64,000 bases of DNA from Paraburkholderia sp. PGU19 (lineage in GTDB: Bacteria > Pseudomonadota > Gammaproteobacteria > Burkholderiales > Burkholderiaceae): positions 806,001-870,000 of the forward strand of contig NZ_AP023181.1 in assembly GCF_013426915.1 (NCBI RefSeq), given 5' to 3'. This document shows positions 50,807 to 59,728 of the stretch, in pieces. Every line of letters starts with the position of its first letter. Positions within the stretch are counted from its first letter, which is position 1. The position numbers were made by a program, and so were the translations under genes. Under the pieces are notes generated by a model. That model saw only the letters and a program-made list of their open reading frames with translations, was not told the DNA's origin and ran no database searches.

Positions 50807-51205
50807 TCAGCCCTTCAACCGCGTGTGCAGATTGTTGTGCTTCCACGTGCCAGCCTCGCTGAACTCGTTGATCTCCAGCGAAAGCGCCAGCCCGTGGTGA
50901 TCGAATGCATCGGCAAAATGCTGCTTGATGACCTCGAATAACGCGTCGCCTGTTGCCTTCTTTGCATGCTCCGAACGGCCTGCGCCGATCTTCAGGTTCG
51001 CGTGCAGAAACGCGGCATCCGGCCTGCCGTCCGCGATGCAGTACTCATCGCAACGCACCGCGCGCACGCGTATGCCACCGAGCGGATAGACGCGTTGATC
51101 GTTCTCGCGTTGCGCATCGAGGCATTGTGCGAGCTTCCGGCAAAGCGTTCCAATGCTGTCTTCGTTCGCCAGATTGGCGCTGTATTCGAGCGTGAGATGC
51201 GGCAC
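50807..51205 (-). CDS. hpaF: 5-carboxymethyl-2-hydroxymuconate delta-isomerase (HpaF)
   Basis: 132 aa, tautomerase superfamily. It starts MPHLTLEYSANL so that Pro becomes the N-terminal catalytic base after Met removal, as in CHMI, and the internal arginine-rich RVRAVRCDEYCIADG region matches HpaF. It isomerises 5-carboxymethyl-2-hydroxymuconate to its 2-oxo tautomer, working as a trimer. It lies between hpaD and hpaH with short gaps (20 and 33 bases). Confidence 0.93.
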   Translation of the reverse strand: MPHLTLEYSANLANEDSIGTLCRKLAQCLDAQRENDQRVYPLGGIRVRAVRCDEYCIADGRPDAAFLHANLKIGAGRSEHAKKATGDALFEVIKQHFADAFDHHGLALSLEINEFSEAGTWKHNNLHTRLKG

Positions 51206-51225
51206 GGCAAATCTCCCTTGATCGA

Positions 51226-52089
51226 TCAGGCGGGCAGCGGCGTAACGGGGAAAATCGCGTTGATCTGCCCTGTTCCCGAACTGCCGAAATAAGGCGTCAC
51301 GACTTCGACCTTGCCTTCATAGCGATCCCAGCCGAGCGCGCCAAGCAGCATCGCCGTGTCGTGCATGCCGCCCTCGCCCCAGCATTTTTCGTTGTAGAGC
51401 GGCAGCATGCCGCAGAACGTTTTCCAGTCGCCCTTTTCCCACAGTGACACCACATGCCGGTCGGTCTGTTCGAGAAACGGGTCCCACACCTTGTGCATGA
51501 ACTGTTCGGCCGTGCCGTTGTTCGCGAAGTGATGACTCAGGGAGCCGCTCGCGAGAATCGCCACCGTGCCGTCGTAGCGTTCCTCGATGGCTTTGCGCAC
51601 GGCCAGTCCGAAGCGCGCGCTGGTCGGCAGGTCGTGCCACATGCACCACCCTGCAACCGATATCGTCTTGAAGCGTTGGTCCGCGTTCATGTAGCGCATC
51701 GGGACCAGCGTGCCGTATTCGAGTTCAAGTGAGGTTTCGCTATGTGCGCGGCTTTTCACCCCCATTTCGTCTGCGACTTCGGCGATCAGCTTGCCAAGTT
51801 GCACATTGCCCGGATACGCATAGGCCATGTTGTTGATGAAATGCGGCAGTTCGTTGCTCGTATAAACGCCTTCGAATTTCGGCGCGCAGTTGATGTGGTA
51901 TTCGCTATTGACCAGCCAGTGCACGTCAAAAACGATGATCGTATCGACGCCCAGTTCGCGGCAACGACGGCCGATTTCATGATGTCCATCGATCGCAGCC
52001 TGGCGGCAGCCTTTATGCGGCCCATCCAGTTCCGACAAATACATCGAAGGCACGTGGGTCACTTTTGCGGCCAGTGCGAGCTTGCCCAT
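51226..52089 (-). CDS. hpaD: 3,4-dihydroxyphenylacetate 2,3-dioxygenase (HpaD)
   Basis: 287 aa class III (LigB-like) extradiol dioxygenase. The AKVTHVPSMYLSE start carries a ligand His and is the hallmark of HpaD/HpcB; FDVHWLVNS, the HSETSLELEYGTLVP block and ASGSLSHHFANNG follow. It opens the ring of homoprotocatechuate with Fe(II) or Mn(II). ATG 52089 follows GGGAGAAC. It is 52 bases after hpaE. Its product is the substrate of HpaE, whose gene carries a frameshift here. Confidence 0.94.
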   Translation of the reverse strand: MGKLALAAKVTHVPSMYLSELDGPHKGCRQAAIDGHHEIGRRCRELGVDTIIVFDVHWLVNSEYHINCAPKFEGVYTSNELPHFINNMAYAYPGNVQLGKLIAEVADEMGVKSRAHSETSLELEYGTLVPMRYMNADQRFKTISVAGWCMWHDLPTSARFGLAVRKAIEERYDGTVAILASGSLSHHFANNGTAEQFMHKVWDPFLEQTDRHVVSLWEKGDWKTFCGMLPLYNEKCWGEGGMHDTAMLLGALGWDRYEGKVEVVTPYFGSSGTGQINAIFPVTPLPA

Positions 52090-52141
52090 CGTGTTCTCCC
52101 TTTCAGATGCGAATGGCTGGGTTGTGCGTCGTGCGGAAAGA

Positions 52142-53598
52142 TCAGACGCCCCAGCGCGGAATGTGATGCGAGCCGAGCGATACGCAAATGTTCTTCGGTT
52201 CGAGAAACACTTCATAACTCCATGTGCCGCCTTCACGTCCGACGCCCGATGCCTTGGTACCGCCAAACGGCTGACGCAGATCACGCACGTTCTGGCTGTT
52301 CACGAAGCACATGCCTGCCTCAATAGCAGCCGCCACACGATGTGCGCGGCCCGTGTTCTCGGTCCACACGTAGCTGGAAAGTCCGTACGAAATATCGTTG
52401 GCGAGTCGAATCGCTTCGGCTTCGTCGTCGAATGGAATCAGGCACGCGACGGGTCCGAAGATCTCTTCCTGCGCGATACGCATGCGGTTGTCGACATCGA
52501 CGAACACCGTCGGCGCGACGAAGTTGCCGCGCTTCAACGCGTCAGGCAAAGACGGCGCGTCGAGTCCGCCGCATGCGAGGGTCGCGCCTTCTTTCGGACC
52601 CAGTTCGATATAGCTGCGTACCTTCGCCAGATGCGCCTGGCTGATCATCGGGCCGATGATCGTCTGCTCGCTGAGCGGATCGCCGACGCTCAGGCGCCTT
52701 GCGCGTTCGATGAACCGCTCCGCGAAAGTCGCGTAGATCGACTTCTGCACGAGAATGCGCGAGCCCGCCGTGCAGCGTTCGCCATTGTTCGAGAAGATCA
52801 TGAACACGGCGGCATCGAGCGCGCGTTCGAAATCGGCGTCGTCGAAAATCACGAATGGCGACTTGCCGCCCAGTTCCATCGAGAACTTCTTTAGCCCGGC
52901 TGTCTGCACGATCCGGTTGCCCGTCGCGGTGGAACCAGTAAAGGAAATCGCGTGCACGTCGGGATGCGCGACGAGCGGCTCGCCCGCGTCCTTGCCATAG
53001 CCATGCACGACATTCAGCACGCCCGCAGGAATGCCCGCTTCCAGCGCGAGATTGCCGAGCATCGACGCCGTTAGCGGCGACAGCTCGCTCATCTTCAGCA
53101 CGGCCGTATTGCCGAATGCGAGACACGGCGCGACTTTCCACGTCGCCGTCATGAACGGCACATTCCACGGCGAAATCAGCGCGCACACGCCGACGGGACG
53201 AAACAGCGTGTAGTTCAGATGCGAATCGGTCGGATACGTGTGACCGTCGACACGCGTGCACATCTCCGCAAAGTACGTGAAGTTGTCGGCGGCACGCGGC
53301 ACCAGTTGCTTGCGCGTTTGCGAAATGGTTTGCCCGTGTCGCGTGTTTCCGTATCGGAGAGTTCCGGCACGTTCTTCGCGATCAGCTCGCCGAGCTTGCG
53401 CACGAGCTTCGCGCGCTCGCTGGCGGGCTTTGCGGCCCATGCGGGAAACGCGTCTTTCGCGGCGCGCACGGCGGCGTCGATATCTTCCGCCGTACCGCTC
53501 GCGACTTCGGCGAGTACTTCCTGCGTGGCCGGGTTCACCGTTTCGAAGTAATCGCGCGCGGCCTTCGGTTTGCCGTTGATCAGATGTTCGATTCGCAT
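52142..53598 (-). pseudogene. hpaE: 5-carboxymethyl-2-hydroxymuconate semialdehyde dehydrogenase (hpaE) with a 1-base deletion
   Basis: Two overlapping frames together make one HpaE. From ATG 53598 the first frame reads MRIEHLINGKPKAARDYFET ... TETRDTG and then leaves homology. The frame ending at 52142 picks up QTISQTRKQLVPRAADNF and carries the rest, including MELGGKSPF and the catalytic Cys in NNGERCTAG. The switch needs one missing base at about 53332-53335 (codon 89-90). Total length is 1457 bases; one more makes 1458, i.e. 485 aa, the family size. Either a true null mutation or a sequencing error in a GGGC run. If real, the semialdehyde from HpaD could not be oxidised by this enzyme. 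Confidence 0.88.
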
Positions 53599-53614
53599 GG
53601 CGGGTCCTGAGTGA

Positions 53615-54373
53615 TCAGTCGCGGTTGAAGTCCGCGTCGGAAACGATCGCGTTGACGAGACGGCCCAAGCCGTCTATTTCGCAGACGACTTCATCGCCCG
53701 CATTCACATTGACGACGCCCTCGGGCGTGCCCGTCAGAATGATGTCGCCGGGCGCGAGCGTCATGAAGCTGCTGAGGTATTCGATCAGCGCGGGAATGTC
53801 CGTCACCAGATCGCGCGTGTTGCCCTTCTGATGCAGCGTGCCGTTCACGTAGGTACGCAATTCGAGTTGCGCGACATCGGCGATATCCGCGGCATCGACG
53901 AACCAGGGGCCGAGTACCGTGCCGCCGTCGCGGTTCTTCACGCGCAGATTCGGCCGATAGTAATTCTCCAGATAGTCGCGAATCGCGTAGTCGTTCGCGA
54001 TCATGTAACCGGCCACGTATTGCATTGCGTCGGCGCGCGTCACCTCTTTCGCCGGCCGGCCAATGACGACAGCAAGCTCGCACTCGTAGTGCATGAACGT
54101 CACATCGGAAGGACGCCGCGTGACACCGCAATGACCGATCACGCTGCCCGCGCCCTTGAGAAAAACAAGCGGCTCTTCCTGTTTCGAGAACTGAAGTTCT
54201 TTTGCGTGCTCCGCGTAATTCAGTCCGAGCGCGAAGATCGTGCCGGGCTGAATGGGCGCAAGCCAGACGACTTCATCCTCGCGGCACACACGGCCATCGG
54301 CGAGACGCACGCCGCGTTCGTGCGGATACGCTTCGTGGATTGCGCCTGCATAGGCAACACGGCCGCGCATCAT
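53615..54373 (-). CDS. hpaG: HpaG C-terminal-type isomerase/decarboxylase subunit
   Basis: 252 aa fumarylacetoacetase-family protein matching the C-terminal half of E. coli HpaG: GTIFALGLNYAEHAKEL, EEPLVFLKG, FMHYECELAVVIGR (metal Glu residues), YMIANDYAIRDYLENYYRPN and LTGTPEGVVNVNAGDEV. It decarboxylates or isomerises 5-oxo-pent-3-ene-1,2,5-tricarboxylate together with the other half. ATG 54373 overlaps the stop of the upstream subunit (ATGA), so the two halves are coupled. In enteric bacteria both are one polypeptide; here they are separate genes. Confidence 0.92.
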   Translation of the reverse strand: MMRGRVAYAGAIHEAYPHERGVRLADGRVCREDEVVWLAPIQPGTIFALGLNYAEHAKELQFSKQEEPLVFLKGAGSVIGHCGVTRRPSDVTFMHYECELAVVIGRPAKEVTRADAMQYVAGYMIANDYAIRDYLENYYRPNLRVKNRDGGTVLGPWFVDAADIADVAQLELRTYVNGTLHQKGNTRDLVTDIPALIEYLSSFMTLAPGDIILTGTPEGVVNVNAGDEVVCEIDGLGRLVNAIVSDADFNRD

Positions 54374-55134
54374 CGTCCGTCTCCTTCTTTTGCCGCCATC
54401 GAGAAACACAACGGCGGCCAATCGCCGATTGCAATGCTGATTTCGTCACCCGCATGCGCGATGGGCGCGCCGTGCGGGACGCCCAATGTCAGCACGTCGC
54501 CGGGTGCGAGCGTCATGAAGTCGGTCACGTCGGCAATCAGACGCGCGACGTTGCGAATCGATGTGGACGTGTTCGCGATGAACGGCTCCTTTCCTTCGAT
54601 GCTGATCGCGACACGCAGCGCATCGGGATTTGCCACGTGCCGACACGCGACGACGGCAGGACCGATCACACAAAAGCCATCGCGCGCACGGAATCTCACC
54701 GAAGGGCGATAAACGCTTGCGTGAGGCACGCAAAGGTCGGCCACGATCGTATAGCCCGCGACATACGACAACGCGTCCTCGACGCTGACTCGGCATGCCG
54801 TACGCCCGATCACGACGCCGAGCGAGCCGCCTGCCTGCACGCCTTGCTCGTCGTCCGGAACCACGACGCTCGCGTGATGACCGGCGAATGTATTGCGCGG
54901 CTTCACGTACAACACGGGTGCTTTCGGCGGCGCCTTATAGGGCGCAGCGTTGACCGCGTCGCCGAGTGCATCGAGCGCGGCACGATCGTTCAGCAGCGTT
55001 CCGTAGACCGTGCCGTCCACAGGCGGCCTGCATATCGATCCACCCGCAAGCAGCGCGCTTACGGTCAGCGCATCGACATCGCGTGCGAACGGCTCGGCTG
55101 CGAGATGAATCCGGTGATCGTCGAGTGCGAACAT
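54370..55134 (-). CDS. hpaG: HpaG N-terminal-type isomerase/decarboxylase subunit
   Basis: 254 aa fumarylacetoacetase-family protein matching the N-terminal half of E. coli HpaG: APYKAPPKAPVLYVKPRNT, LGVVIGRTACRVS, YVAGYTIVADLCVP and RARDGFCVIGPAVV. It is thought to supply one half of the HpaG bifunctional enzyme. ATG 55134 is chosen; an in-frame ATG at 55164 would add ten residues. It is first in the minus-strand hpa operon, whose promoter should lie in the 331-base region shared with the glcG-like gene. Confidence 0.88.
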   Translation of the reverse strand: MFALDDHRIHLAAEPFARDVDALTVSALLAGGSICRPPVDGTVYGTLLNDRAALDALGDAVNAAPYKAPPKAPVLYVKPRNTFAGHHASVVVPDDEQGVQAGGSLGVVIGRTACRVSVEDALSYVAGYTIVADLCVPHASVYRPSVRFRARDGFCVIGPAVVACRHVANPDALRVAISIEGKEPFIANTSTSIRNVARLIADVTDFMTLAPGDVLTLGVPHGAPIAHAGDEISIAIGDWPPLCFSMAAKEGDGR

Positions 55135-55465
55135 GGCTTGCCTGCATCCGTCATTCACTAACATCTTAGTAGTATTCGCGCCGAGCCGGTCGCGGTCAAG
55201 CGCATTGGCTTGTTGCGCGGGTTTTCCCTGGCGCAGCGCGTGCAAGTGCTTCGAGCCGCAAAAAGAATGCGAAAAACTGGTATGACCAGTGTTCCACCGG
55301 GTCGACAAGTCGCCTGGAACCCGGAACAATGGACACCAAGTCATATATAAGACTGGACCTCGCGTGCACGTCCACAGTGCACGCGCACGTCGGCTGACAT
55401 GTGCATGCGCGGCTTGCGGCCGGTCTGTCGGTGGAATTCACTTCAATCGTTTCAGGAATCGCAAC
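55135..55465. other. 331-bp divergent intergenic region (hpaG / glcG-like)
   Basis: No gene is seen. It contains the ACTGGT-ATG-ACCAGT palindrome (55277-55291), an AT-rich CATATATAAG tract (55342-55351) that may be part of a -10, and a repeated GTGCACG/CGTGCAC stretch near 55355-55390. Confidence 0.55.
55277..55291. promoter_or_regulatory. GlcC/PdhR-type (FadR-family GntR) operator candidate
   Basis: ACTGGT-ATG-ACCAGT is a perfect 6-bp inverted repeat with 3-base spacer and contains the TGGT-N3-ACCA core bound by FadR-subfamily GntR regulators such as PdhR and GlcC. It lies 175 bases before the glcG-like gene, which precedes malate synthase G, as in the GlcC-controlled glc operon of E. coli. 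The regulator gene is not in the window. Confidence 0.55.
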
Positions 55466-55882
55466 ATGCAGACAAAATCCGTGCTGACGGTCGCCGAGTC
55501 GACGAAAATCATCGAAGCGGCACGCGCCGAAGCCGAACGCAACCAGTGGGCCGTCACGATCGCGGTGGTGGACGACGGCGGCCACTTGCTGTCGCTGCTG
55601 CGCCTCGACAACTGCGCGCCCGTCGGCGCCTACATCGCGACGGATAAAGCCCGCACCGCCGCGCTCGGCCGCCGCGAATCGAAGCAGTATGAGGACATGA
55701 TCAACAACGGCCGCACCGCGTTCCTGAGCGCGCCGCTGTCGGGTACGCTGGAAGGCGGCGTGCCCGTTGTGGTAGATGGTCAGGTGATCGGCGCCGTCGG
55801 TGTGTCCGGCGTCAAGGCCGATCAGGATGCGCAAGTGGCAAAGGCCGGTGCTGCGGCCGTTGCCAGCCACGCGAACGGCTGA
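55466..55882 (+). CDS. GlcG/HbpS family heme-binding-like protein
   Basis: 138 aa DUF336/Haem_degrading domain: KSVLTVAESTKIIEAARAEA, VTIAVVDDGGHLLSLLRLDN, the TDKARTAALGRRES helix and GGVPVVVDGQVIGAVGVSG. Relatives include GlcG of the glycolate operon and HbpS. No signal peptide. ATG 55466 follows AGGAA. It is 57 bases before the malate synthase start, and the two probably form a glycolate/glyoxylate operon. Biochemical role is uncertain. Confidence 0.9.
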   Translation: MQTKSVLTVAESTKIIEAARAEAERNQWAVTIAVVDDGGHLLSLLRLDNCAPVGAYIATDKARTAALGRRESKQYEDMINNGRTAFLSAPLSGTLEGGVPVVVDGQVIGAVGVSGVKADQDAQVAKAGAAAVASHANG

Positions 55883-55939
55883 ATGCCGCGCCAACAAGAA
55901 GAATTTGACCCAACGAATTTGCCCCTCTTGGAACAGCCC

Positions 55940-58120
55940 ATGACTCAATTGACCCAACGCGGCGGATTGCAGGTCGCCACGAACCTCGAACAGTTCATCG
56001 AAAAGGAAGCCCTGCCTGGAACCGGTGTCGATAGCGCCGCGTTCTGGGCTGGTTTCGATGCCCTTGTGCACGATCTCGCGCCGAAGAACCGCGCGCTGCT
56101 CGCCGAACGCGACCGCCTGCAGGTCGAACTGGACACATGGCATCGGGCGAATCCGGGCCCGGTGCGTGACCTGCGCGCGTATCGCGGCTTCCTCGAAAGC
56201 ATCGGCTATATCGTGCCGACGCCGGCCGGCGTGAAAGCGACGACCGACAACGTCGACCGCGAAATCGCCGAACAGGCCGGCCCGCAGCTGGTCGTGCCGC
56301 TGTCGAACCAGCGTTACGCGCTGAACGCCGCGAACGCGCGCTGGGGCAGCCTGTACGACGCGCTGTACGGCACCGATGCAATCGACGAAACCGACGGCGC
56401 CGAACGCACCGCGAAGTTCAACCCGGTACGCGGCGCGCGCGTGATCGCGTTCGCGCGCAAGTTCCTCGACGACGCCGCGCCGCTCGCAAACGCGTCGCAT
56501 AAGGACGCGACCGGCTATCGCATCGAGAACGGCAAGCTGAGCGTTGCACTGAAGAATGGCACGGCCACGCTGCAGGACGAAGCGCAATTCATCGGCTATC
56601 AGGGCGACGCGAATGCGCCGACGGCCGTGCTGCTCAAGCACAACGGCCTGCACTTCGAAATCCAGATCGACGCGAACGATCCGATCGGCAAGACCGACCC
56701 CGCGCACGTCAAGGACGTGTTGATGGAAGCGGCCGTCAGCACGATCATCGATTGCGAGGACTCGGTCGCCGCCGTCGATGCCGACGACAAAGTACTGCTC
56801 TATCGCAACTGGCTCGGCCTGATGGTCGGCAATCTGACGGAAGAAGTCACGAAGGGTGGCAAGACATTCACGCGCCGCCTGAACGCGGACCGCGAATATC
56901 AAGGCGCGAACGGCCAACCTGTGAAGCTGCATGGCCGCTCGCTGCTGTTCATCCGCAACGTCGGCCATCTGATGACGAACCCGGCCGTGCTCGACCGCGA
57001 CGGCAACGAGATTCCCGAAGGCATTCTCGATGGCGTCGTCACGACGCTGTGCGCGCTGCACGACCGCACGCACAAGCTCAATTCGCGCACAGGCTCGATC
57101 TATGTCGTCAAGCCGAAGATGCATGGCCCGGCTGAAGTCGCGTTCGCAAGCGAACTGTTCTCGCGCGTCGAAGATCTGCTCGGCCTCGCGCGCAACACGA
57201 TCAAGATGGGCATCATGGACGAGGAGCGCCGCACCAGCGTGAACCTCGCCGCGTGTATCGGCCAGGCTTCGTCGCGCGTCGCGTTCATCAACACGGGCTT
57301 CCTCGACCGCACGGGCGACGAGATGCACAGCTCGATGGAAGCGGGCCCGATGATGCGCAAGGGCGATATGAAGTCGAGCAAGTGGATCGCCGCCTATGAG
57401 CGCAGCAACGTGCTCGTCGGCCTCGCTGCGGGGCTGCGCGGCCGCGCGCAGATCGGCAAGGGCATGTGGGCGATGCCCGACCTGATGAAGGCGATGCTCG
57501 AACAGAAGATCGGCCATCCGAAGGCAGGTGCGAACACGGCATGGGTGCCCTCGCCCACGGCCGCGACGCTGCATGCGCTGCACTATCACCAGGTCGACGT
57601 GCAGGCGGTTCAGAAGGAACTGGAGCGCACGGACTTCGCCGGCGTGCGCGATGAACTGCTGGACGGGCTGCTGACGATTCCCGTCGTCGAGCGCGCGCAA
57701 TGGAGCGACGAGGAGATTCGCAGCGAAGTCGAGAACAACGCGCAGGGCATTCTCGGCTATGTGGTGCGGTGGATCGATCAGGGCGTCGGTTGTTCGAAGG
57801 TGCCGGACATTCACAACGTCGGCCTGATGGAAGACCGCGCGACGCTGCGCATTTCGAGCCAGCACATCGCGAACTGGCTGCGTCACGGCGTCATCAAGGC
57901 TGAGTTCGTGCGCGAGACGATGGAGCGCATGGCGGCCGTCGTCGATCAGCAAAACGCTAGCGATCCGAGCTACAAACCGATGGCGCCGAACTTCGATAGT
58001 TCGATCGCGTTCAAGGCGGCGTGCGCGCTGGTGTTCGAAGGTTGCGCGCAACCGAGTGGTTACACGGAACCGTTGCTGCACAAGTTCCGTTTGCAACTGA
58101 AGGCAGCGGGCAAAGCGTAA
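55940..58120 (+). CDS. glcB: malate synthase G
   Basis: 726 aa, the normal length for form G. It begins [20 protein letters not shown]; an in-frame ATG at 55883 would add 19 residues of atypical sequence. Core blocks include [36 protein letters not shown] with the catalytic-site region, [18 protein letters not shown] (Mg-binding Glu) and [11 protein letters not shown]. It condenses glyoxylate with acetyl-CoA to malate. A GlcC-type palindrome lies upstream and a strong bidirectional terminator downstream. GhrA-like reductase at 2554 acts on the same metabolite, though far away. Confidence 0.96.
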   Translation: MTQLTQRGGLQVATNLEQFIEKEALPGTGVDSAAFWAGFDALVHDLAPKNRALLAERDRLQVELDTWHRANPGPVRDLRAYRGFLESIGYIVPTPAGVKATTDNVDREIAEQAGPQLVVPLSNQRYALNAANARWGSLYDALYGTDAIDETDGAERTAKFNPVRGARVIAFARKFLDDAAPLANASHKDATGYRIENGKLSVALKNGTATLQDEAQFIGYQGDANAPTAVLLKHNGLHFEIQIDANDPIGKTDPAHVKDVLMEAAVSTIIDCEDSVAAVDADDKVLLYRNWLGLMVGNLTEEVTKGGKTFTRRLNADREYQGANGQPVKLHGRSLLFIRNVGHLMTNPAVLDRDGNEIPEGILDGVVTTLCALHDRTHKLNSRTGSIYVVKPKMHGPAEVAFASELFSRVEDLLGLARNTIKMGIMDEERRTSVNLAACIGQASSRVAFINTGFLDRTGDEMHSSMEAGPMMRKGDMKSSKWIAAYERSNVLVGLAAGLRGRAQIGKGMWAMPDLMKAMLEQKIGHPKAGANTAWVPSPTAATLHALHYHQVDVQAVQKELERTDFAGVRDELLDGLLTIPVVERAQWSDEEIRSEVENNAQGILGYVVRWIDQGVGCSKVPDIHNVGLMEDRATLRISSQHIANWLRHGVIKAEFVRETMERMAAVVDQQNASDPSYKPMAPNFDSSIAFKAACALVFEGCAQPSGYTEPLLHKFRLQLKAAGKA

Positions 58121-58151
58121 TTTCACGCGCTTCCTGACTGCATCAAGTCAA

Positions 58152-58187
58152 AACGCCGGTGGGTCTTTAAAAGCCCGCCGGCGTTTC
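58152..58187. terminator. bidirectional terminator between glcB and the convergent MFS gene
   Basis: AACGCCGGTGGG (58152-58163) pairs with CCCGCCGGCGTT (58174-58185) with a single G-T pair and a 10-base AT-rich loop; T-rich tracts follow on both strands. It sits 31 bases after the glcB stop and 5 bases from the MFS stop. Confidence 0.88.
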
Positions 58188-58192
58188 TGCTT

Positions 58193-59632
58193 TCAATGGC
58201 ACAGTTCTTCTAGCCGCATGCCGTTCGTCTTCGGCCCGAAACCGCCAATCGAAATCATCACCACGAGCATGCACACCGTAATCCCGACGAACACGCCCGC
58301 CACGCCAAACTCACGCAGCAGATGCGCGATCATGAAGCCCGACATCATCGCACCGACGCGGCTCGCGGAATAGACGATCCCATTCGCGCGGCAACGGACT
58401 CGCGTCGGAAACAGTTCGGCCTGGTACGCGTGATAGCAAACCGAGATGGTCTGTCCCGCGAGGCTGATGAGCACGCCCAGCACGATCAGCGGCACCACTG
58501 TTTTCACCTGGCCGAACATCAGCCCGAACACGACGACTGCAAACGCGGAGCCGACGATCAGCCATTTGCGCTGGACCTTGTCGGCGAACAACATTGCGAG
58601 CAATGGCCCGCAAGGCAGCGCAATCGCGATGATGAACGAATACAGCAAGCTCTTCGTCACCGTAATGCCCTGACCGATCAGCAGCGTCGGCACCCAGTTA
58701 GCGAATCCGTAGTAGCCGATCGCCTGGCAGAAGTTGAACACGATCAGCATGATAAGGCGCGAGCGGTACGGCGGTTGCCACAATTCGGCCAGCGAGGCGC
58801 GGCGATGCACCGGTTGTTCGACGACAGGAAGCGGCGCGGGGAGCGCGCGGCCGGTCTGCTTTAGGGCCATCTCTTCCATTTTCCTGACCACGCGCTCGCC
58901 GCGTTCGACGTGTCCATGACTTGCGAGCCAACGTGGACTTTCCGGCACGACCAGCCGGATGAACCACACGATCACCGCGCCAGCCGAGCCCAGCAGCACG
59001 ACCCAGCGCCAGCCGTCGATACCCGCCAACGTAATCGGCACGAGCCAGTACGAGAGAATCGCGGCGGCAGGTGCGGCAGCGAACATCACGGCCTGATTGA
59101 ACGCCATCGCGCGGCCCCGCATGTGCTGAGGTACGAGTTCGGTGATATAGCTGTCGATGGTCACGATCTCGATGCCGACGCCGATGCCCGTGATGAAGCG
59201 CCACAGGATCAGCCCTTCCGGCGAGGTCTGAAACGCCATGATCGCGGAGCCGATCGAATACCACAGCAGCGAAATCGTGAAGACCTTGCGCCGCCCGAAG
59301 CGGTCCGGCAACCAGCCGAAGCAGAACGTGCCGACGAACAGGCCCGCGAACGTCGATGCGATAAACCCCGCAATACCCTGAAGGCCGAAGAACGATTCCG
59401 TCGTGGTCTTGAGCAACCCGCTCTTCGCCATGCCCGGCGCGATATAGCCGGTGAAGATCAGATCGTAGACCTCAAAGAAGCCGCCAAGCGAGATCAGCAG
59501 CACGAGCATCCATAGATGCCGCGTGACGGGCAAGCGATCCATCCGCGCCGACAACGCCGCAGCGGCGCGCAAATGAGTCTGTGCATCGGAAGGCGCAAAC
59601 GGGGGATTGTCTGCTGTGATAGTGCGCTGCAT
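58193..59632 (-). CDS. MFS transporter (sugar-porter-like)
   Basis: 479 aa, about 12 helices. Loop 2-3 motif GWLPDRFGRRKVF, the R-x-x-x-G motif in WRFITGIGVGIEI, and VPESPRWL after helix 6 place it in the sugar-porter-like MFS group, whose members also carry aromatic or small organic acids. It lies 96 bases downstream of a CoA-transferase and HMG-CoA-lyase-type gene pair and probably imports the acid those enzymes process. A CCATCAG/CTGATGG repeat precedes it. Confidence 0.88.
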   Translation of the reverse strand: MQRTITADNPPFAPSDAQTHLRAAAALSARMDRLPVTRHLWMLVLLISLGGFFEVYDLIFTGYIAPGMAKSGLLKTTTESFFGLQGIAGFIASTFAGLFVGTFCFGWLPDRFGRRKVFTISLLWYSIGSAIMAFQTSPEGLILWRFITGIGVGIEIVTIDSYITELVPQHMRGRAMAFNQAVMFAAAPAAAILSYWLVPITLAGIDGWRWVVLLGSAGAVIVWFIRLVVPESPRWLASHGHVERGERVVRKMEEMALKQTGRALPAPLPVVEQPVHRRASLAELWQPPYRSRLIMLIVFNFCQAIGYYGFANWVPTLLIGQGITVTKSLLYSFIIAIALPCGPLLAMLFADKVQRKWLIVGSAFAVVVFGLMFGQVKTVVPLIVLGVLISLAGQTISVCYHAYQAELFPTRVRCRANGIVYSASRVGAMMSGFMIAHLLREFGVAGVFVGITVCMLVVMISIGGFGPKTNGMRLEELCH

Positions 59633-59651
59633 GAATGTCTCCTGATGTTCA

Positions 59652-59685
59652 CCATCAGCCTTTAGTTAGTTTGGATACCTGATGG
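59652..59685. promoter_or_regulatory. inverted repeat upstream of MFS gene
   Basis: CCATCAG (59652-59658) and CTGATGG (59679-59685) are perfect 7-bp complements with a 20-base spacer, and a third half-site CTGATG is at 59642-59647. They lie 10-55 bases before the MFS start, between it and the CoA-transferase stop. Could be an operator for separate control of the transporter. Confidence 0.35.
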
Positions 59686-59728
59686 CTTATGATTTGTTCG
59701 TGTCTTTGCTTGCTCGCCCGCTACGCGA

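Noticed and set aside
55196..58126. 976-codon open frame antisense to malate synthase G
   Set aside because: The plus strand encodes an intact, recognisable malate synthase; long antisense frames are expected in DNA with GC-rich third positions, and the translation is Arg/Ala/Val-rich without domains.
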